A stretch of DNA of 64,000 bases, from NCBI RefSeq assembly GCF_000382045.1, contig NZ_KB907450.1, forward strand, positions 62,001 to 126,000, read 5' to 3'. The notes under the pieces are model-generated. The model did no database searches and was not told where the DNA came from. It was given only the letters and a program-made list of their open reading frames with translations. A program made the position numbers and the translations under genes. The stretch is from Variovorax atrisoli 110B. Lineage in GTDB: Bacteria; Pseudomonadota; Gammaproteobacteria; Burkholderiales; Burkholderiaceae_C. This document shows, in pieces, positions 17,157-25,752 of this stretch; within the stretch, counting starts at the first letter, position 1, and the number at the start of each line of letters is the position of its first letter.

Positions 17157-18410
17157 CTAAGCCGCGATGCGTTCTGCCTGAAGTTCAACAAAGTGCGCCA
17201 CCCGCCGCACCAGCGCCCCATTTCCCCCGGCAGTCGCCGCGCTTGCCGCCGCATGAACGGCAACCGTCTCGCCGATAGCCACAATGATTTCTTCCGCCGC
17301 TGCAGCCGACAGTCCGAAGTGCGGCGCCGCCTCGCGCGCCAGGGCGAGGCTCGACGCGTGCTGCCCTGGAAGAATGGCGAGCTCCTGATAGCCTGTGTGA
17401 CCGCCAAGCTGCATGACGAGATCGAAAGCCGGGGCCAGACGCCACCTTCCGTCGTCGCTGCGCAGCGCGCCATGGTTCTTGACGTGATCGTCGCTGTTCC
17501 CAACTGCCAGGTTGAACACCAGCCGCCGGAACAACTCGGTCAGGTCCTCTTGTGGCTGCGCAGAGATGCGCCGCAGCAGTTGGGCCAGTTCGACATAGCT
17601 GCCCCGGCTGGATTCATAAGGCACATCGAGCAGCGCCGACGCCGAGAGGTAGTGAAAGCGTCGCTCGTCTGTCACCGGTCCTGCGCGGTCGAAGCGCTCG
17701 ACCAGCAAGGCATGCCCTGACGAGAGAGGCTGCAACAGGAAAGGTGGTACCTCGATTCCGCATGCATCGGCCAGCCAGAGCGTGGCCGCCTCGATCACTT
17801 CCACGTCGTGGTCGTCACCGCGCGATGCGAACTTGGCGATCCAGCGCCGACCCTCGTGCACAAACGCTGCCTTGGGACGCGCGCCGCCCAGGCTTCCGCC
17901 GCGCAGCAACAGATGCATGTCGGGGCCGACCTCCAGGCCTTGCTCGATGCGATGCGAGGCATCGGCGAGTTCCTGTAGCGACCGGAGTGCGACCGGTGGT
18001 TCGTCGCTGCGGATGGGCAGGGTTTCGGCGAACACCATCGCACCTACGCGGTCCTCGTTGGTCAACAAAAGCGCGTCGATGTCCGAGAGTGGCCTGCCCT
18101 GGCGTATTTCGAGCACCTTGCGTCCCCAACTGTCTGGCAGTGCGTCGCGCAGCGTGAGCGGCATGGCGCCGCCATCGCGGATGCGGCCCTCGGCCAGCAC
18201 GAAGGCCGCGTCGCGCAGCGGCAGGTGCTCGGGGTTGAGCGGTGCAGCTTCCGGGTCTTCGAGGTAGCGCCGGCCGTAGGCGAATTCGCCGGACTCCATG
18301 ACACCACGGCGAACGAGCTTCATCAGCCCGGCCGGTTGTACCTGCGCGCCGGTTCGGTGCGCAAGCCCGACGTAGACACGCCGCTCGACTTCGCTGGTTT
18401 CAGAAGTCAC
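17157..18410 (-). CDS. hipA: HipA-family serine/threonine kinase toxin
   Basis: Toxin kinase of a HipBA module; HipA proteins phosphorylate aminoacyl-tRNA synthetases such as GltX and promote growth arrest. The 417 residues contain the Gly-rich loop LLRGGSLGGARPKA (about residues 167-180), whose Ser is the usual autophosphorylation site, the catalytic loop NLAVGNSDDHVKNHG and the metal-binding LAPAFDLV. All key residues look intact, so it is probably active. It overlaps hipB by 11 bases, as expected for a coupled pair. Confidence 0.93.
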   Translation of the reverse strand: MTSETSEVERRVYVGLAHRTGAQVQPAGLMKLVRRGVMESGEFAYGRRYLEDPEAAPLNPEHLPLRDAAFVLAEGRIRDGGAMPLTLRDALPDSWGRKVLEIRQGRPLSDIDALLLTNEDRVGAMVFAETLPIRSDEPPVALRSLQELADASHRIEQGLEVGPDMHLLLRGGSLGGARPKAAFVHEGRRWIAKFASRGDDHDVEVIEAATLWLADACGIEVPPFLLQPLSSGHALLVERFDRAGPVTDERRFHYLSASALLDVPYESSRGSYVELAQLLRRISAQPQEDLTELFRRLVFNLAVGNSDDHVKNHGALRSDDGRWRLAPAFDLVMQLGGHTGYQELAILPGQHASSLALAREAAPHFGLSAAAAEEIIVAIGETVAVHAAASAATAGGNGALVRRVAHFVELQAERIAA

Positions 18411-18744
18411 GCTCGTCCTCCGCGATCACGCCCGCCGCGCCTTGCGTTGCCGACTTGCGCACCCGGCGTTTTGCCGCCAGTCCTGCAGGGGCGGGGGCGA
18501 CGCTGTCCAGCGAATCGATTTCGCCCAAGAGCCACAACGCATGGGCCAGCAGACCGATGCTGGTGCCCGGCTTGCCGGATTCGAGCGCGCGCAGCGTGTT
18601 GGGGGAACACAGCAGTCGCTCGGCCATTTCGGCGACCGTCCACTCGCGATGGACCCTGTGCGCGCGAAGGCGCAAGCCCAGCTGTTCAAGGGGACGAGTT
18701 GTCTGAGAAGGCAGGGCCGAAAGGCTGTGGCTGCTTTTGGGCAT
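18400..18744 (-). CDS. hipB: HipB-type XRE-family antitoxin
   Basis: Antitoxin and autorepressor of the hipBA operon, 114 residues from the ATG at 18744. The helix-turn-helix spans roughly residues 20-75 and includes RLRAHRVHREWTVAEMAERL and SPNTLRALESGK. The tail RRVRKSATQGAA is basic. No ribosome site is visible and the start lies at the edge of a large palindrome, so the mRNA may be leaderless or the start may be slightly different. It should bind the palindrome just upstream. Confidence 0.88.
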   Translation of the reverse strand: MPKSSHSLSALPSQTTRPLEQLGLRLRAHRVHREWTVAEMAERLLCSPNTLRALESGKPGTSIGLLAHALWLLGEIDSLDSVAPAPAGLAAKRRVRKSATQGAAGVIAEDERDF

Positions 18745-18785
18745 CAATAAAATGACTGTTAACCGACTTAAAAGTCATTTTATTG
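18745..18785. promoter_or_regulatory. AT-rich nested palindrome, putative HipB operator
   Basis: Perfect 13-bp arms, CAATAAAATGACT (18745-18757) and AGTCATTTTATTG (18773-18785), separated by 15 bases. Nested within is GACTTAAAAGTC (18765-18776), also a perfect palindrome. It abuts the hipB start and is only 8 bases beyond the eutC stop codon, so it could both repress hipBA and help end the eutBC transcript. The AT content contrasts with all surrounding DNA. Confidence 0.75.
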
Positions 18786-18793
18786 CATATTTT

Positions 18794-19600
18794 CTACTTG
18801 GGGAGGCCGTCCGCCCGGCCGATCTCGGGCCCGTGGCGCTGCTCCAGCACCGCGAGGTCGCTCTCGTCCTTGAGCCCGACGCCCGTCAGCCCCCTGCGCA
18901 GGGACTCTCGCATCAGCCATGCCAGCTTGAACGCGGCCGCGCCATAGGGCAGTCCCTCGGGGCGCACGTTCGAGATGCAGTTGCGCTCGGCGTCGTGCCG
19001 GCCGCGCTTGGGCGTGTGGGTCAGGTAGATGCCGAGGCTGTCTGGCGAACTCAGGCCCGGGCGCTCGCCGATCAGCATGACCGACAGCGCCGCGCCGAAG
19101 AGTTCGCCCACCTCGTCCGCCAGCGCCACCCGCGCTTGCGTGGCGATGACCACCGGGGCGAAGCGGATGTCGGGCGGCAGGTGCGTGCGCAGCGCGGCCA
19201 GCAGGGGCACCGCGTGGCGCGCGACGGCCAGCGAGGAGAGTCCGTCGCCGATCACGACGCAGACATCGCAGCCGTAGCGCCGCTCGCCGAGGAGGCGGGT
19301 GGCGCAGTCTTCGTCGAGCTGGCGGCCGAAGTCGGGCCGGCGCAGGTATTCGGTGCGGTCCGCGGCACGGCTGCGCACGCGGGCCACTTCCCAGTGCTGC
19401 GCGGTGAGCGCCGACTCGAGTGCATCCACGTCGAGCGCGGCATGGATCGCGTCGCGCGCCATCGCATGGGCCCAGCCGAAGCGCAGCGTCTCGTCGGTCG
19501 GCATGCCCGAGCCGGCGCGCCCGAGCGCGAGCCGGGCGGGCGTGGCGGAGCGCCATTGCGCCCACGGGTTGGGGGTGACGGGCGATTCGGGGCTGCTCAT
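18794..19600 (-). CDS. eutC: Ethanolamine ammonia-lyase small subunit
   Basis: Light subunit of the adenosylcobalamin-dependent lyase that splits ethanolamine into acetaldehyde and ammonia. The 268 residues from the ATG at 19600 show conserved EutC stretches such as VRSRAADRTEYLRRPDFGR, VIGDGLSSLAV, MLIGERPGLSSPDSLGIYLT and NCISNVRPEGL. A long open frame upstream is antisense-like noise across eutB. The start overlaps the eutB stop (ATGA). It is the last gene of the permease-eutB-eutC unit. Confidence 0.95.
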   Translation of the reverse strand: MSSPESPVTPNPWAQWRSATPARLALGRAGSGMPTDETLRFGWAHAMARDAIHAALDVDALESALTAQHWEVARVRSRAADRTEYLRRPDFGRQLDEDCATRLLGERRYGCDVCVVIGDGLSSLAVARHAVPLLAALRTHLPPDIRFAPVVIATQARVALADEVGELFGAALSVMLIGERPGLSSPDSLGIYLTHTPKRGRHDAERNCISNVRPEGLPYGAAAFKLAWLMRESLRRGLTGVGLKDESDLAVLEQRHGPEIGRADGLPK

Positions 19601-21000
19601 GACGCCAGTGCGGAAAGCCCGCTCATGTCGGCCAGCAGCCGGTTGGAGGAAGCGGGCGAGGGCAGCGCCAGCCTGCCGGCCGTGTCGGTGATCTGCATGC
19701 GCTGCAGCCATGCCTCGAATTCGGGCGCGCGCTTCAGGCCCAGCGTGTCGCGCAGGAACAGTGCGTCGTGGAACGAAGTGCTCTGGTAGTTGAGCATCAC
19801 GTCGTCCGCACCCGGGATGCCCATGATGAAGTTGATGCCCGCGGTGCCCAGCAGCACGAGCAGCGTGTCCATGTCGTCCTGGTCGGCCTCGGCATGGTTT
19901 GTGTAGCAGACGTCGCAGCCGATGGGCAGGCCCAGCAGCTTGCCGCAGAAGTGGTCTTCCAGCCCGGCGCGAATGATCTGCTTGCCGTCGTACAGGTACT
20001 CCGGGCCGATGAAGCCGACGACGGTGTTGATGAGAAAGGGCTTGTAGCGCCTCGCCAGCGCATAGGCGCGCGCCTCGCAGGTCTGCTGGTCGACGCCGAA
20101 GTTGGCGTTGGCCGACAGTGCGCTGCCCTGGCCGGTCTCGAAGTACATGACGTTGTCGCCCACGGTGCCGCGCTGGAGCGACAGCGCCGCGGCGTAGGCC
20201 TCGTCGAGCAGTTCGGGCGTCACGCCGAAGGAGAGGTTCGCCTTCTCTGTGCCTGCGATCGACTGGAACACCAGGTCGACCGGCGCGCCGGCTTCGGCGA
20301 GCTTGAGCGTGTTGGTCACGTGAGTGAGCACGCAGCTCTGCGTGGGAATCTCGAAGCGCTGGATGACCTCGTCGAGCATGTGCAGCAGGCGGCCGAGCAC
20401 GGGCATGCTGTCGGAGGCCGGGTTGAGCCCGATCACCGCGTCGCCCGCCCCGTAGAGCAGGCCGTCGAGCGTGGATGCGGCCACGCCGCGCAGGTCGTCG
20501 GTCGGGTGGTTGGGCTGCAGGCGCACCGAGAGATGGCCGGGCAGGCCGATGGTGTCGCGAAAGCGCGTGACCACGCTGCATTTTTTGGCAACCGATACCA
20601 GGTCCTGGTTGCGCATGAGCTTGGAAACTGCCGCGACCATCTCCGGCGTGAGGCCCGGTGCGAGCGCGGTGAGCGTGGCGGTGGTTGCCGCATCGGACAG
20701 CAGCCAGTTGCGGAAGTCTCCCACCGTGAGGTGCGACACCTGCGCGAAGGCCTGCGCGTCGTGGCTGTCGATGATGAGGCGCGTGATGTTGTCGCTCTCG
20801 TAGGGAATCAGCGCTTCGGTGAGGAACTGCCTGAGCGGCGTTTCGGCCAGCACGTGCCGCGCGGCCATCCGCTGCTGCGCCGTGGCCGCGCCGATGCCCG
20901 CGAGGTAGTCGCCCGAGCGGGCCGGGCTTGCGAAGGCCATGACCTGGCGCAGGTCCTCGAAGGCATAGCCCTGGCCGGCGATGGTGGTGCGATACAGCAT
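19597..21000 (-). CDS. eutB: Ethanolamine ammonia-lyase large subunit
   Basis: Catalytic heavy subunit, 467 residues, close to the usual 450-465. Conserved elements include FEDLRQVMAFASPARSGDYL near the N-terminus, GLNPASDSMPVLGRLLHMLD in the barrel, and DVCYTNHAEADQDDMDTLLV. It binds ethanolamine and the cobalamin cofactor. No carboxysome-like shell genes are nearby, so ethanolamine is handled by the cytosolic route known in pseudomonads. It lies 22 bases after the permease gene and overlaps eutC. Confidence 0.96.
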   Translation of the reverse strand: MLYRTTIAGQGYAFEDLRQVMAFASPARSGDYLAGIGAATAQQRMAARHVLAETPLRQFLTEALIPYESDNITRLIIDSHDAQAFAQVSHLTVGDFRNWLLSDAATTATLTALAPGLTPEMVAAVSKLMRNQDLVSVAKKCSVVTRFRDTIGLPGHLSVRLQPNHPTDDLRGVAASTLDGLLYGAGDAVIGLNPASDSMPVLGRLLHMLDEVIQRFEIPTQSCVLTHVTNTLKLAEAGAPVDLVFQSIAGTEKANLSFGVTPELLDEAYAAALSLQRGTVGDNVMYFETGQGSALSANANFGVDQQTCEARAYALARRYKPFLINTVVGFIGPEYLYDGKQIIRAGLEDHFCGKLLGLPIGCDVCYTNHAEADQDDMDTLLVLLGTAGINFIMGIPGADDVMLNYQSTSFHDALFLRDTLGLKRAPEFEAWLQRMQITDTAGRLALPSPASSNRLLADMSGLSALAS

Positions 21001-21022
21001 CTTTCTGGAGCTTGCGCGGGTG

Positions 21023-22450
21023 TCAGCTGGTGGTGGTCGATGAAGACAGCATCTCGTCGGGCGCTGCCGCGTCGCGCTGCCCCGACGTCAGCAGGAAGTA
21101 GCCGTAGGCGGCAGCCATCAGCACGACGAACAGCAGCGTGAGCATGCCGTTGAACCACACCATCGCGCCCAGGCAGACCACGCCGAGGCCGAGCGCGATG
21201 GCCGGGAACACGGGGTAGAAGGGCGCGCGGTAGGTGCGCAGCAGGTCGGGCTCGCTGCGGCGCAGCTTGAAGAGCGCGGCCATCGAGATCAGGTACATCA
21301 CGATGGCGCCGAGCACCGCCATGGTCACGATGTTGGCCGTGAGCGTCTGCCCGCCGAACTGAACCCACTCGTCGCTGAAGATGGCGATGACGCCGATCAC
21401 GCCGCCGGCCAGCAGCGCGCGGTGCGGCGTGTCGAAGCGCGGGCTCAGGCCGGCGAAGTAGCGCGGCAGGTAGCCCGCGCGCGCCAGCGCGAAGATCTGC
21501 CGCGAGTAGCCCATGATGATCCCGTGGAAAGATGCGATCAGGCCGAAGAGGCCGATCCACACCAGCATGTGCAGCCAGCCGCTGTTGTCTCCCACCACCG
21601 CCTTCATCGCCTGCGGCAGCGGGTCGTTGATGTTGGCGAGCTTGCGCCAGTCGCCCACGCCGCCCGCGAAGATCATCACGCCGAAGGCCAGCACCACCAG
21701 GGTGACGATGCCGGTGGTGTACGCGATGGGAATGGTGCGGTGCGGATCGCGCGCCTCCTCGGCCGCCATGGCCGCTCCCTCGATGGCGAGGAAGAACCAG
21801 ATCGCAAAGGGGATGGAAGCAAAGATGCCTGCGATGGCCGTGCCGTTCAGCACGCTGCCGCCGGCCCAGCCGTTGGCCACGAAGTTGGCCATGCTCCAGC
21901 CCGGGGTGACTACGCCCATGAACACCAGCAGCTCCACGATGGCCAGCACCGTCACGAAGAGCTCGAAGGCCGCGGCGATGCCAACGCCGATCCAGTTGAG
22001 TCCGATGAAGATCACGTACGCGCCGAGCGCGAACCACTTCGGGTTGATGCCCGGGAACTGCACGTTGAGATACGCACCGATGGCCAGCGCGATCGCCGGT
22101 GGCGCGAAGACGAATTCGATCAGCGTCGCGAAGCCGGCGACGAAGCCGCCGGTGGGGCCGAAGGCGCGGCGCGCGTAGGCGAAGGGACCGCCCGCGTGCG
22201 GAATGGCGGTGGAAAGCTCGGTGAAGCTGAAGATGAAGGTGGTGTACATGGTCGCCACCAGCACCGTGGCGACCAGGAAGCCGAGCGTGCCGGCGGTGTT
22301 CCAGCCGTAGCTCCAACCAAAGTACTCACCCGATATGACGAGGCCCACCGCGATGCCCCAGAGCTGGACGGGGCCGAGCACCTTCTTGAGATGGCCTGTG
22401 CCTGCAGGGGCCGGCGATGCGGCCGTGCCGGCGGCGGTGGTGGAGTTCAT
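21023..22450 (-). CDS. eat: Ethanolamine permease, APC superfamily
   Basis: Twelve-helix amino acid-polyamine-organocation transporter, 475 residues. I use the ATG at 22450 (MNSTTAAGTAASPAPAG), which follows AGGAAG, rather than an upstream extension lacking protein character. The first helix region LGPVQLWGIAVGLVISGEYF and the following GWSYGWNTAGTLG are typical of ethanolamine permeases. Position directly before eutBC supports the substrate. A strong sigma-54 promoter match lies 45-60 bases upstream of the start. Confidence 0.9.
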   Translation of the reverse strand: MNSTTAAGTAASPAPAGTGHLKKVLGPVQLWGIAVGLVISGEYFGWSYGWNTAGTLGFLVATVLVATMYTTFIFSFTELSTAIPHAGGPFAYARRAFGPTGGFVAGFATLIEFVFAPPAIALAIGAYLNVQFPGINPKWFALGAYVIFIGLNWIGVGIAAAFELFVTVLAIVELLVFMGVVTPGWSMANFVANGWAGGSVLNGTAIAGIFASIPFAIWFFLAIEGAAMAAEEARDPHRTIPIAYTTGIVTLVVLAFGVMIFAGGVGDWRKLANINDPLPQAMKAVVGDNSGWLHMLVWIGLFGLIASFHGIIMGYSRQIFALARAGYLPRYFAGLSPRFDTPHRALLAGGVIGVIAIFSDEWVQFGGQTLTANIVTMAVLGAIVMYLISMAALFKLRRSEPDLLRTYRAPFYPVFPAIALGLGVVCLGAMVWFNGMLTLLFVVLMAAAYGYFLLTSGQRDAAAPDEMLSSSTTTS

Positions 22451-22494
22451 GCGACTTCCTCTCTTCGTGAATGTTGACAGTGCACATTCGCCAA

Positions 22495-22510
22495 AGCAAG
22501 GGCTGTTCCA
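22495..22510 (-). promoter_or_regulatory. Sigma-54 promoter for the ethanolamine permease-eutBC unit
   Basis: On the minus strand the sequence is TGGAACAGCCCTTGCT, against consensus TGGCACG-N4-TTGCW: 10 of 12 defined positions match, including the invariant GG and GC at exact spacing. Start of transcription would be near 22484, about 34 bases before the permease ATG. Confidence 0.65.
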
Positions 22511-22568
22511 CCGTGGGCCTGCATGGCCGCTGGCCATAATCGAGGTCTCTCAATCCTCGAGGTGTTCC

Positions 22569-22979
22569 GTGAAGTCTCTTTTCTGTGCCGCCCTGGTTTC
22601 CTTCGCTGCCGTGCCCGCCGCATTCGCGCAGTCCGCGCCCGTGACCACGCCCAGCGGCTTGGTCTACCAGTCGATCAAGGAAGGCACCGGCGCGTCGCCC
22701 GCCGCCACCGACGTGGTCAAGGTGCACTACCGCGGCACCTTCCCCGACAGCGGCAAGGAATTCGACAGCTCCTACAAGCGCGGCGAGCCCACCGAGTTCC
22801 CGCTCAACGGCGTGATCCCGTGCTGGACCGAAGGCGTGCAGAAGATGAAGCCGGGCGGCAAGGCCAAGCTGACCTGCCCGCCCTCGATCGCATACGGCTC
22901 GCGCGGCGCCGGCGGCGTGATCCCGCCGAATGCCACGCTCAACTTCGAGGTCGAGCTGATCTCGGTCACGAAGCGCTGA
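22569..22979 (+). CDS. FKBP-type peptidyl-prolyl cis-trans isomerase, exported
   Basis: A 136-residue periplasmic proline isomerase. The start is a GTG at 22569 preceded by GAGGTG; the first 20 residues (VKSLFCAALVSFAAVPAAFA) form a signal peptide. The FKBP domain includes VKVHYRGTFPDSGKEFDSSY, GVIPCWTEGVQKMKPGGKAK and GVIPPNATLNFEVELISV, with the usual pocket residues. It would assist folding of exported proteins. It is divergent from the ethanolamine permease and convergent with opgD, and has no obvious link to either. Confidence 0.92.
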   Translation: MKSLFCAALVSFAAVPAAFAQSAPVTTPSGLVYQSIKEGTGASPAATDVVKVHYRGTFPDSGKEFDSSYKRGEPTEFPLNGVIPCWTEGVQKMKPGGKAKLTCPPSIAYGSRGAGGVIPPNATLNFEVELISVTKR

Positions 22980-23007
22980 GGCTTCGTCGGCAAGGAGCTG
23001 TCAGGGC

Positions 23008-24606
23008 TCAGCCTGGCTGGTACTGGTACAGCCAGGTCTCGGTGAGCGTCTGGTCGCCGTTCTTCAGGTACAGGCGCATGTCGATCGGCTCGTTGCCCTC
23101 GGGCGTGAAGTCGAACTGCGCGCGCCAGTGGCCCGGCACGCCGTTGGGCACGGCCTCGGCGAAGACGTACGAGAACTTGCCGCGCGCGGCCGTCAGCACC
23201 ACCTCCGGCTTCACGCCGAAGGGCACGGTCGTCAGCGGCTGGCCGATGAACTCCACCATGAACTTGCGCACGCCCTGCGGACGCGGCTGGCCCGGCTGAC
23301 CGCCGCGGCCGATGCGCGTGGCCACGCAGCGCGCCAGCGGCGAGGGGAAGGGCTCTTGGTCGGTCCAGTGCAGCCGGTATTGCAGGCTGTAGCTGGTGCC
23401 GGCCTTCGCGTCGGCCTTGGGCACCCAGAAGGCGACGATGTTGTCGTGGATCTCGTCGTCGGTCGGGATCTCGATGAGCTGCACCGAGCCCTCGCCCCAG
23501 TCGCCCAGCGGCTCGATCCACAGGCTCGGGCGCTTCTCGTAGTTCACGCCGTCCTGGTAGTGGTCGAAGGCGCGGTCGCGCTGCAGCAGCCCGAAGCCGC
23601 GCGGCCTGGTGTCGGCGAAGGCCGATGCGCGCGTCTGCGTAGGGTTGTTGAGCGGGCGCCAGATGCGCTCGCCCGCGCCGTTCCAGATCGCGAGGCCGTC
23701 GGAGTCGTGCACCTCGGGGCGCCAGTCGATAGCGGTGGGCTTGGTGGTTTCCGAGTACCAGTACATCGAGGTGAGCGGCACGAGGCCGAGGCGGGCCACG
23801 TCCTTGCGCATGAACAGGCGCGCATCGATGTCCATGATGACGGCCTTGGTGCGCTGCATGACGAACTTGAAGACGCCCGTCACGCTCGGCCCTTCGAGCA
23901 GCGCGTAGACCGTCATCGAGGTCGTGTTGTTGGCCGCCGGCGTCTCGAAGTAGAAGCGGGTGAAGTTCGGGAACTCCTCGGGCCGGTCGGGCACCGCCAC
24001 GTCCAGCGCGATGCCGCGCGCGGAGAGGCCGTACTGGTAGAGCTCGCCGATGGCGCGGAAGTACGAGGCGCCCAGGAAGGCCACCCAGTCGTTCTTCTGC
24101 CAGTCGAGCTTGCTCTGGTCGCCCAGGCGGCTTTCCTGCAGACGGAAGCCGGCGAAGCCCGCGCCCGGGGGCAGCAAGCGCGCCGGGCTGTCGGGCGGCA
24201 TCGAGAAGTAGGAGGGGCTGTAGAGCACCTCCCGGGAGAAGACGTCGCCGTCGGCGTTCTCCAGCACGTTCATGCGCACCGGGGTCTGGAAGAAGCGCCC
24301 CAGGTGGAAGAAGGTGACCGGGAATGCGCCGGGCCCGTCGCGGAAGAGGGCGTTGGCCGGGTCGAACTTGATCTTGCCGTGCGCGTCGTAGTCGATGCGG
24401 TCGAGCACCTCGGGTGCCAGGGGCGTGGCAGCGGCATAGGGCTTGCCGGCCAGTGCCTTTGCCTGCGCGACCAGCGCGTCGAAGGAGAAGGGCGTGGGCT
24501 GGCTCAGCTGCAGGCCGTTGGCGGCGAGGGCCTCTTCGGGCAGTCCGAGGGCGGCGAGTGCGGCAGCGGCACTGCCGGCGGCAAGGAAGGATCGGCGATC
24601 AAGCAT
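23008..24606 (-). CDS. opgD: Glucan biosynthesis protein D (OpgD/MdoG family), Tat-exported
   Basis: Periplasmic protein that shapes osmoregulated periplasmic glucans. The ATG at 24606 gives 532 residues. The N-terminus MLDRRSFLAAGSAAAALAAL carries a twin-arginine signal (RRSFLA), which marks OpgD rather than the Sec-exported OpgG. MdoG-domain segments such as FFHLGRFFQTPVRMNVLE, YSPSYFSMPPDSPARLLPPG and GSVQLIEIPTDDEIHDNIVA are present. Single gene between convergent FKBP and the methyltransferase. The 183 bases upstream hold its promoter region but no clear consensus. Confidence 0.88.
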   Translation of the reverse strand: MLDRRSFLAAGSAAAALAALGLPEEALAANGLQLSQPTPFSFDALVAQAKALAGKPYAAATPLAPEVLDRIDYDAHGKIKFDPANALFRDGPGAFPVTFFHLGRFFQTPVRMNVLENADGDVFSREVLYSPSYFSMPPDSPARLLPPGAGFAGFRLQESRLGDQSKLDWQKNDWVAFLGASYFRAIGELYQYGLSARGIALDVAVPDRPEEFPNFTRFYFETPAANNTTSMTVYALLEGPSVTGVFKFVMQRTKAVIMDIDARLFMRKDVARLGLVPLTSMYWYSETTKPTAIDWRPEVHDSDGLAIWNGAGERIWRPLNNPTQTRASAFADTRPRGFGLLQRDRAFDHYQDGVNYEKRPSLWIEPLGDWGEGSVQLIEIPTDDEIHDNIVAFWVPKADAKAGTSYSLQYRLHWTDQEPFPSPLARCVATRIGRGGQPGQPRPQGVRKFMVEFIGQPLTTVPFGVKPEVVLTAARGKFSYVFAEAVPNGVPGHWRAQFDFTPEGNEPIDMRLYLKNGDQTLTETWLYQYQPG

Positions 24607-24789
24607 GTGGTTCTTGAGGGTTGCGAATCTCTTGGGGGAAAGACGGAGGGACGGTGGAGTACGGAAACGATATGGCATTTTCCGCGACCGTAAACACCCC
24701 CGGATCATGGCCTTATCGGAGCGCGGCCCGCGTCAGCCGATCCGCGCAGCGCGCGCCGGACAAAACCGGCAATTCGAAAAATTGTGCGT

Positions 24790-25632
24790 TTATGTATCGG
24801 CGCCGTCCGTCGCCTTCAGTTCATAGAGCGCATAGAGCGGCACGCCCAGGAACAGCATGACCATCGGCGCGAACAGGGTGTAGGGCAGGCCGAAGCCTTC
24901 GAGCACGCGGTAGGTGCTCTCGAGGCTCAGGCGCGGATGGGGCTGCGTGAGTTCGGCCGTGCGGCGGATGCCCCACTTGAACTCCGCCCCGGTCACCCGC
25001 ACCGAGGGATGCTGCCTGCCGCGCCCCACCGCGAGCCAGCACATCGCGTCGAAGGCGAGCACGGAGCCGGCGGGCGCGCGCTCGCCGAATGTCGCGAGCA
25101 CCGCCTGGACCTGCCCGGGTTCTAGGTACATCAGCACGCCTTCGGTGAAGAGGAAGACGGGTTGCGCATCGCGCTTGCGCGGCAGGCCCAGCTGATCCCA
25201 CCACTTGGCTGCGCTCAGGTCGAGCTCGCGCACGTCATGGCGATCGCCGGGCTCGGGAAGCAGCGCGCGGCGCAGTTCGAGCACTTCGGGCAGGTCGGCA
25301 TCGGTCATGCGCGACCTGCCGTCGTCGAGCCACTGGAAGTAGTGGCTCAGCCCGCAGCCCATGTTCACGATGCGCGCTCCGGGGTGCTGCTTGAGGAACT
25401 CCTGCGCCAGGCTGCGGAAGCGCCGCGTGCGCGAGAGGATGCCGTAGATGGTGGCCCGGTCTTCGGGCAGCGGATCGCCCTCGTCGCGGATCTGTTCGAG
25501 GACGCCGGCGGCGTACGCGTCGCGCACGGCCACCTGCGGGAACATCGCGTCGCCCGAGGCACGCGCGGCCAGGGGAATCCGCAGGGTCGAAGGAACGGCG
25601 GACAGGCGGCGGACGGATTTGCGGGCGGTCAT
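24790..25632 (-). CDS. SAM-dependent methyltransferase, leucine carboxyl methyltransferase (LCM)-like
   Basis: Class I methyltransferase of the LCM/PPM1 type, 280 residues from the ATG at 25632 (MTARKSVRRLSAVPSTL). The SAM site is IVNMGCGLSHYFQWL near residue 88; the family-typical acidic residues follow in MTDADLPEVLELRR, and LFTEGVLMYLEPGQV near residue 160 is a hallmark of bacterial LCM-like enzymes. A hydrophobic C-terminal helix (FAPMVMLFLGVPLYAL) may attach it to the membrane. Substrate unknown. Confidence 0.82.
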   Translation of the reverse strand: MTARKSVRRLSAVPSTLRIPLAARASGDAMFPQVAVRDAYAAGVLEQIRDEGDPLPEDRATIYGILSRTRRFRSLAQEFLKQHPGARIVNMGCGLSHYFQWLDDGRSRMTDADLPEVLELRRALLPEPGDRHDVRELDLSAAKWWDQLGLPRKRDAQPVFLFTEGVLMYLEPGQVQAVLATFGERAPAGSVLAFDAMCWLAVGRGRQHPSVRVTGAEFKWGIRRTAELTQPHPRLSLESTYRVLEGFGLPYTLFAPMVMLFLGVPLYALYELKATDGADT

Positions 25633-25752
25633 GGATGCTGGAGCTGCGCTTCGCCCAAAGTCTGGCCGCTCCGGCACACCGGGGCAAGTCAGTCTTTGGT
25701 AGCGGTCGGTACGGCGGCCGGGATCGATGCAGGTTCCGGCTGGACCCCGGCA

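Noticed and set aside
22523..22537. ATGGCC-GCT-GGCCAT as an enhancer site for the permease promoter
   Set aside because: Only 6-bp arms, 13 bases from the -24 element, much closer than usual enhancers, and unlike the repeats near the aldehyde dehydrogenase.
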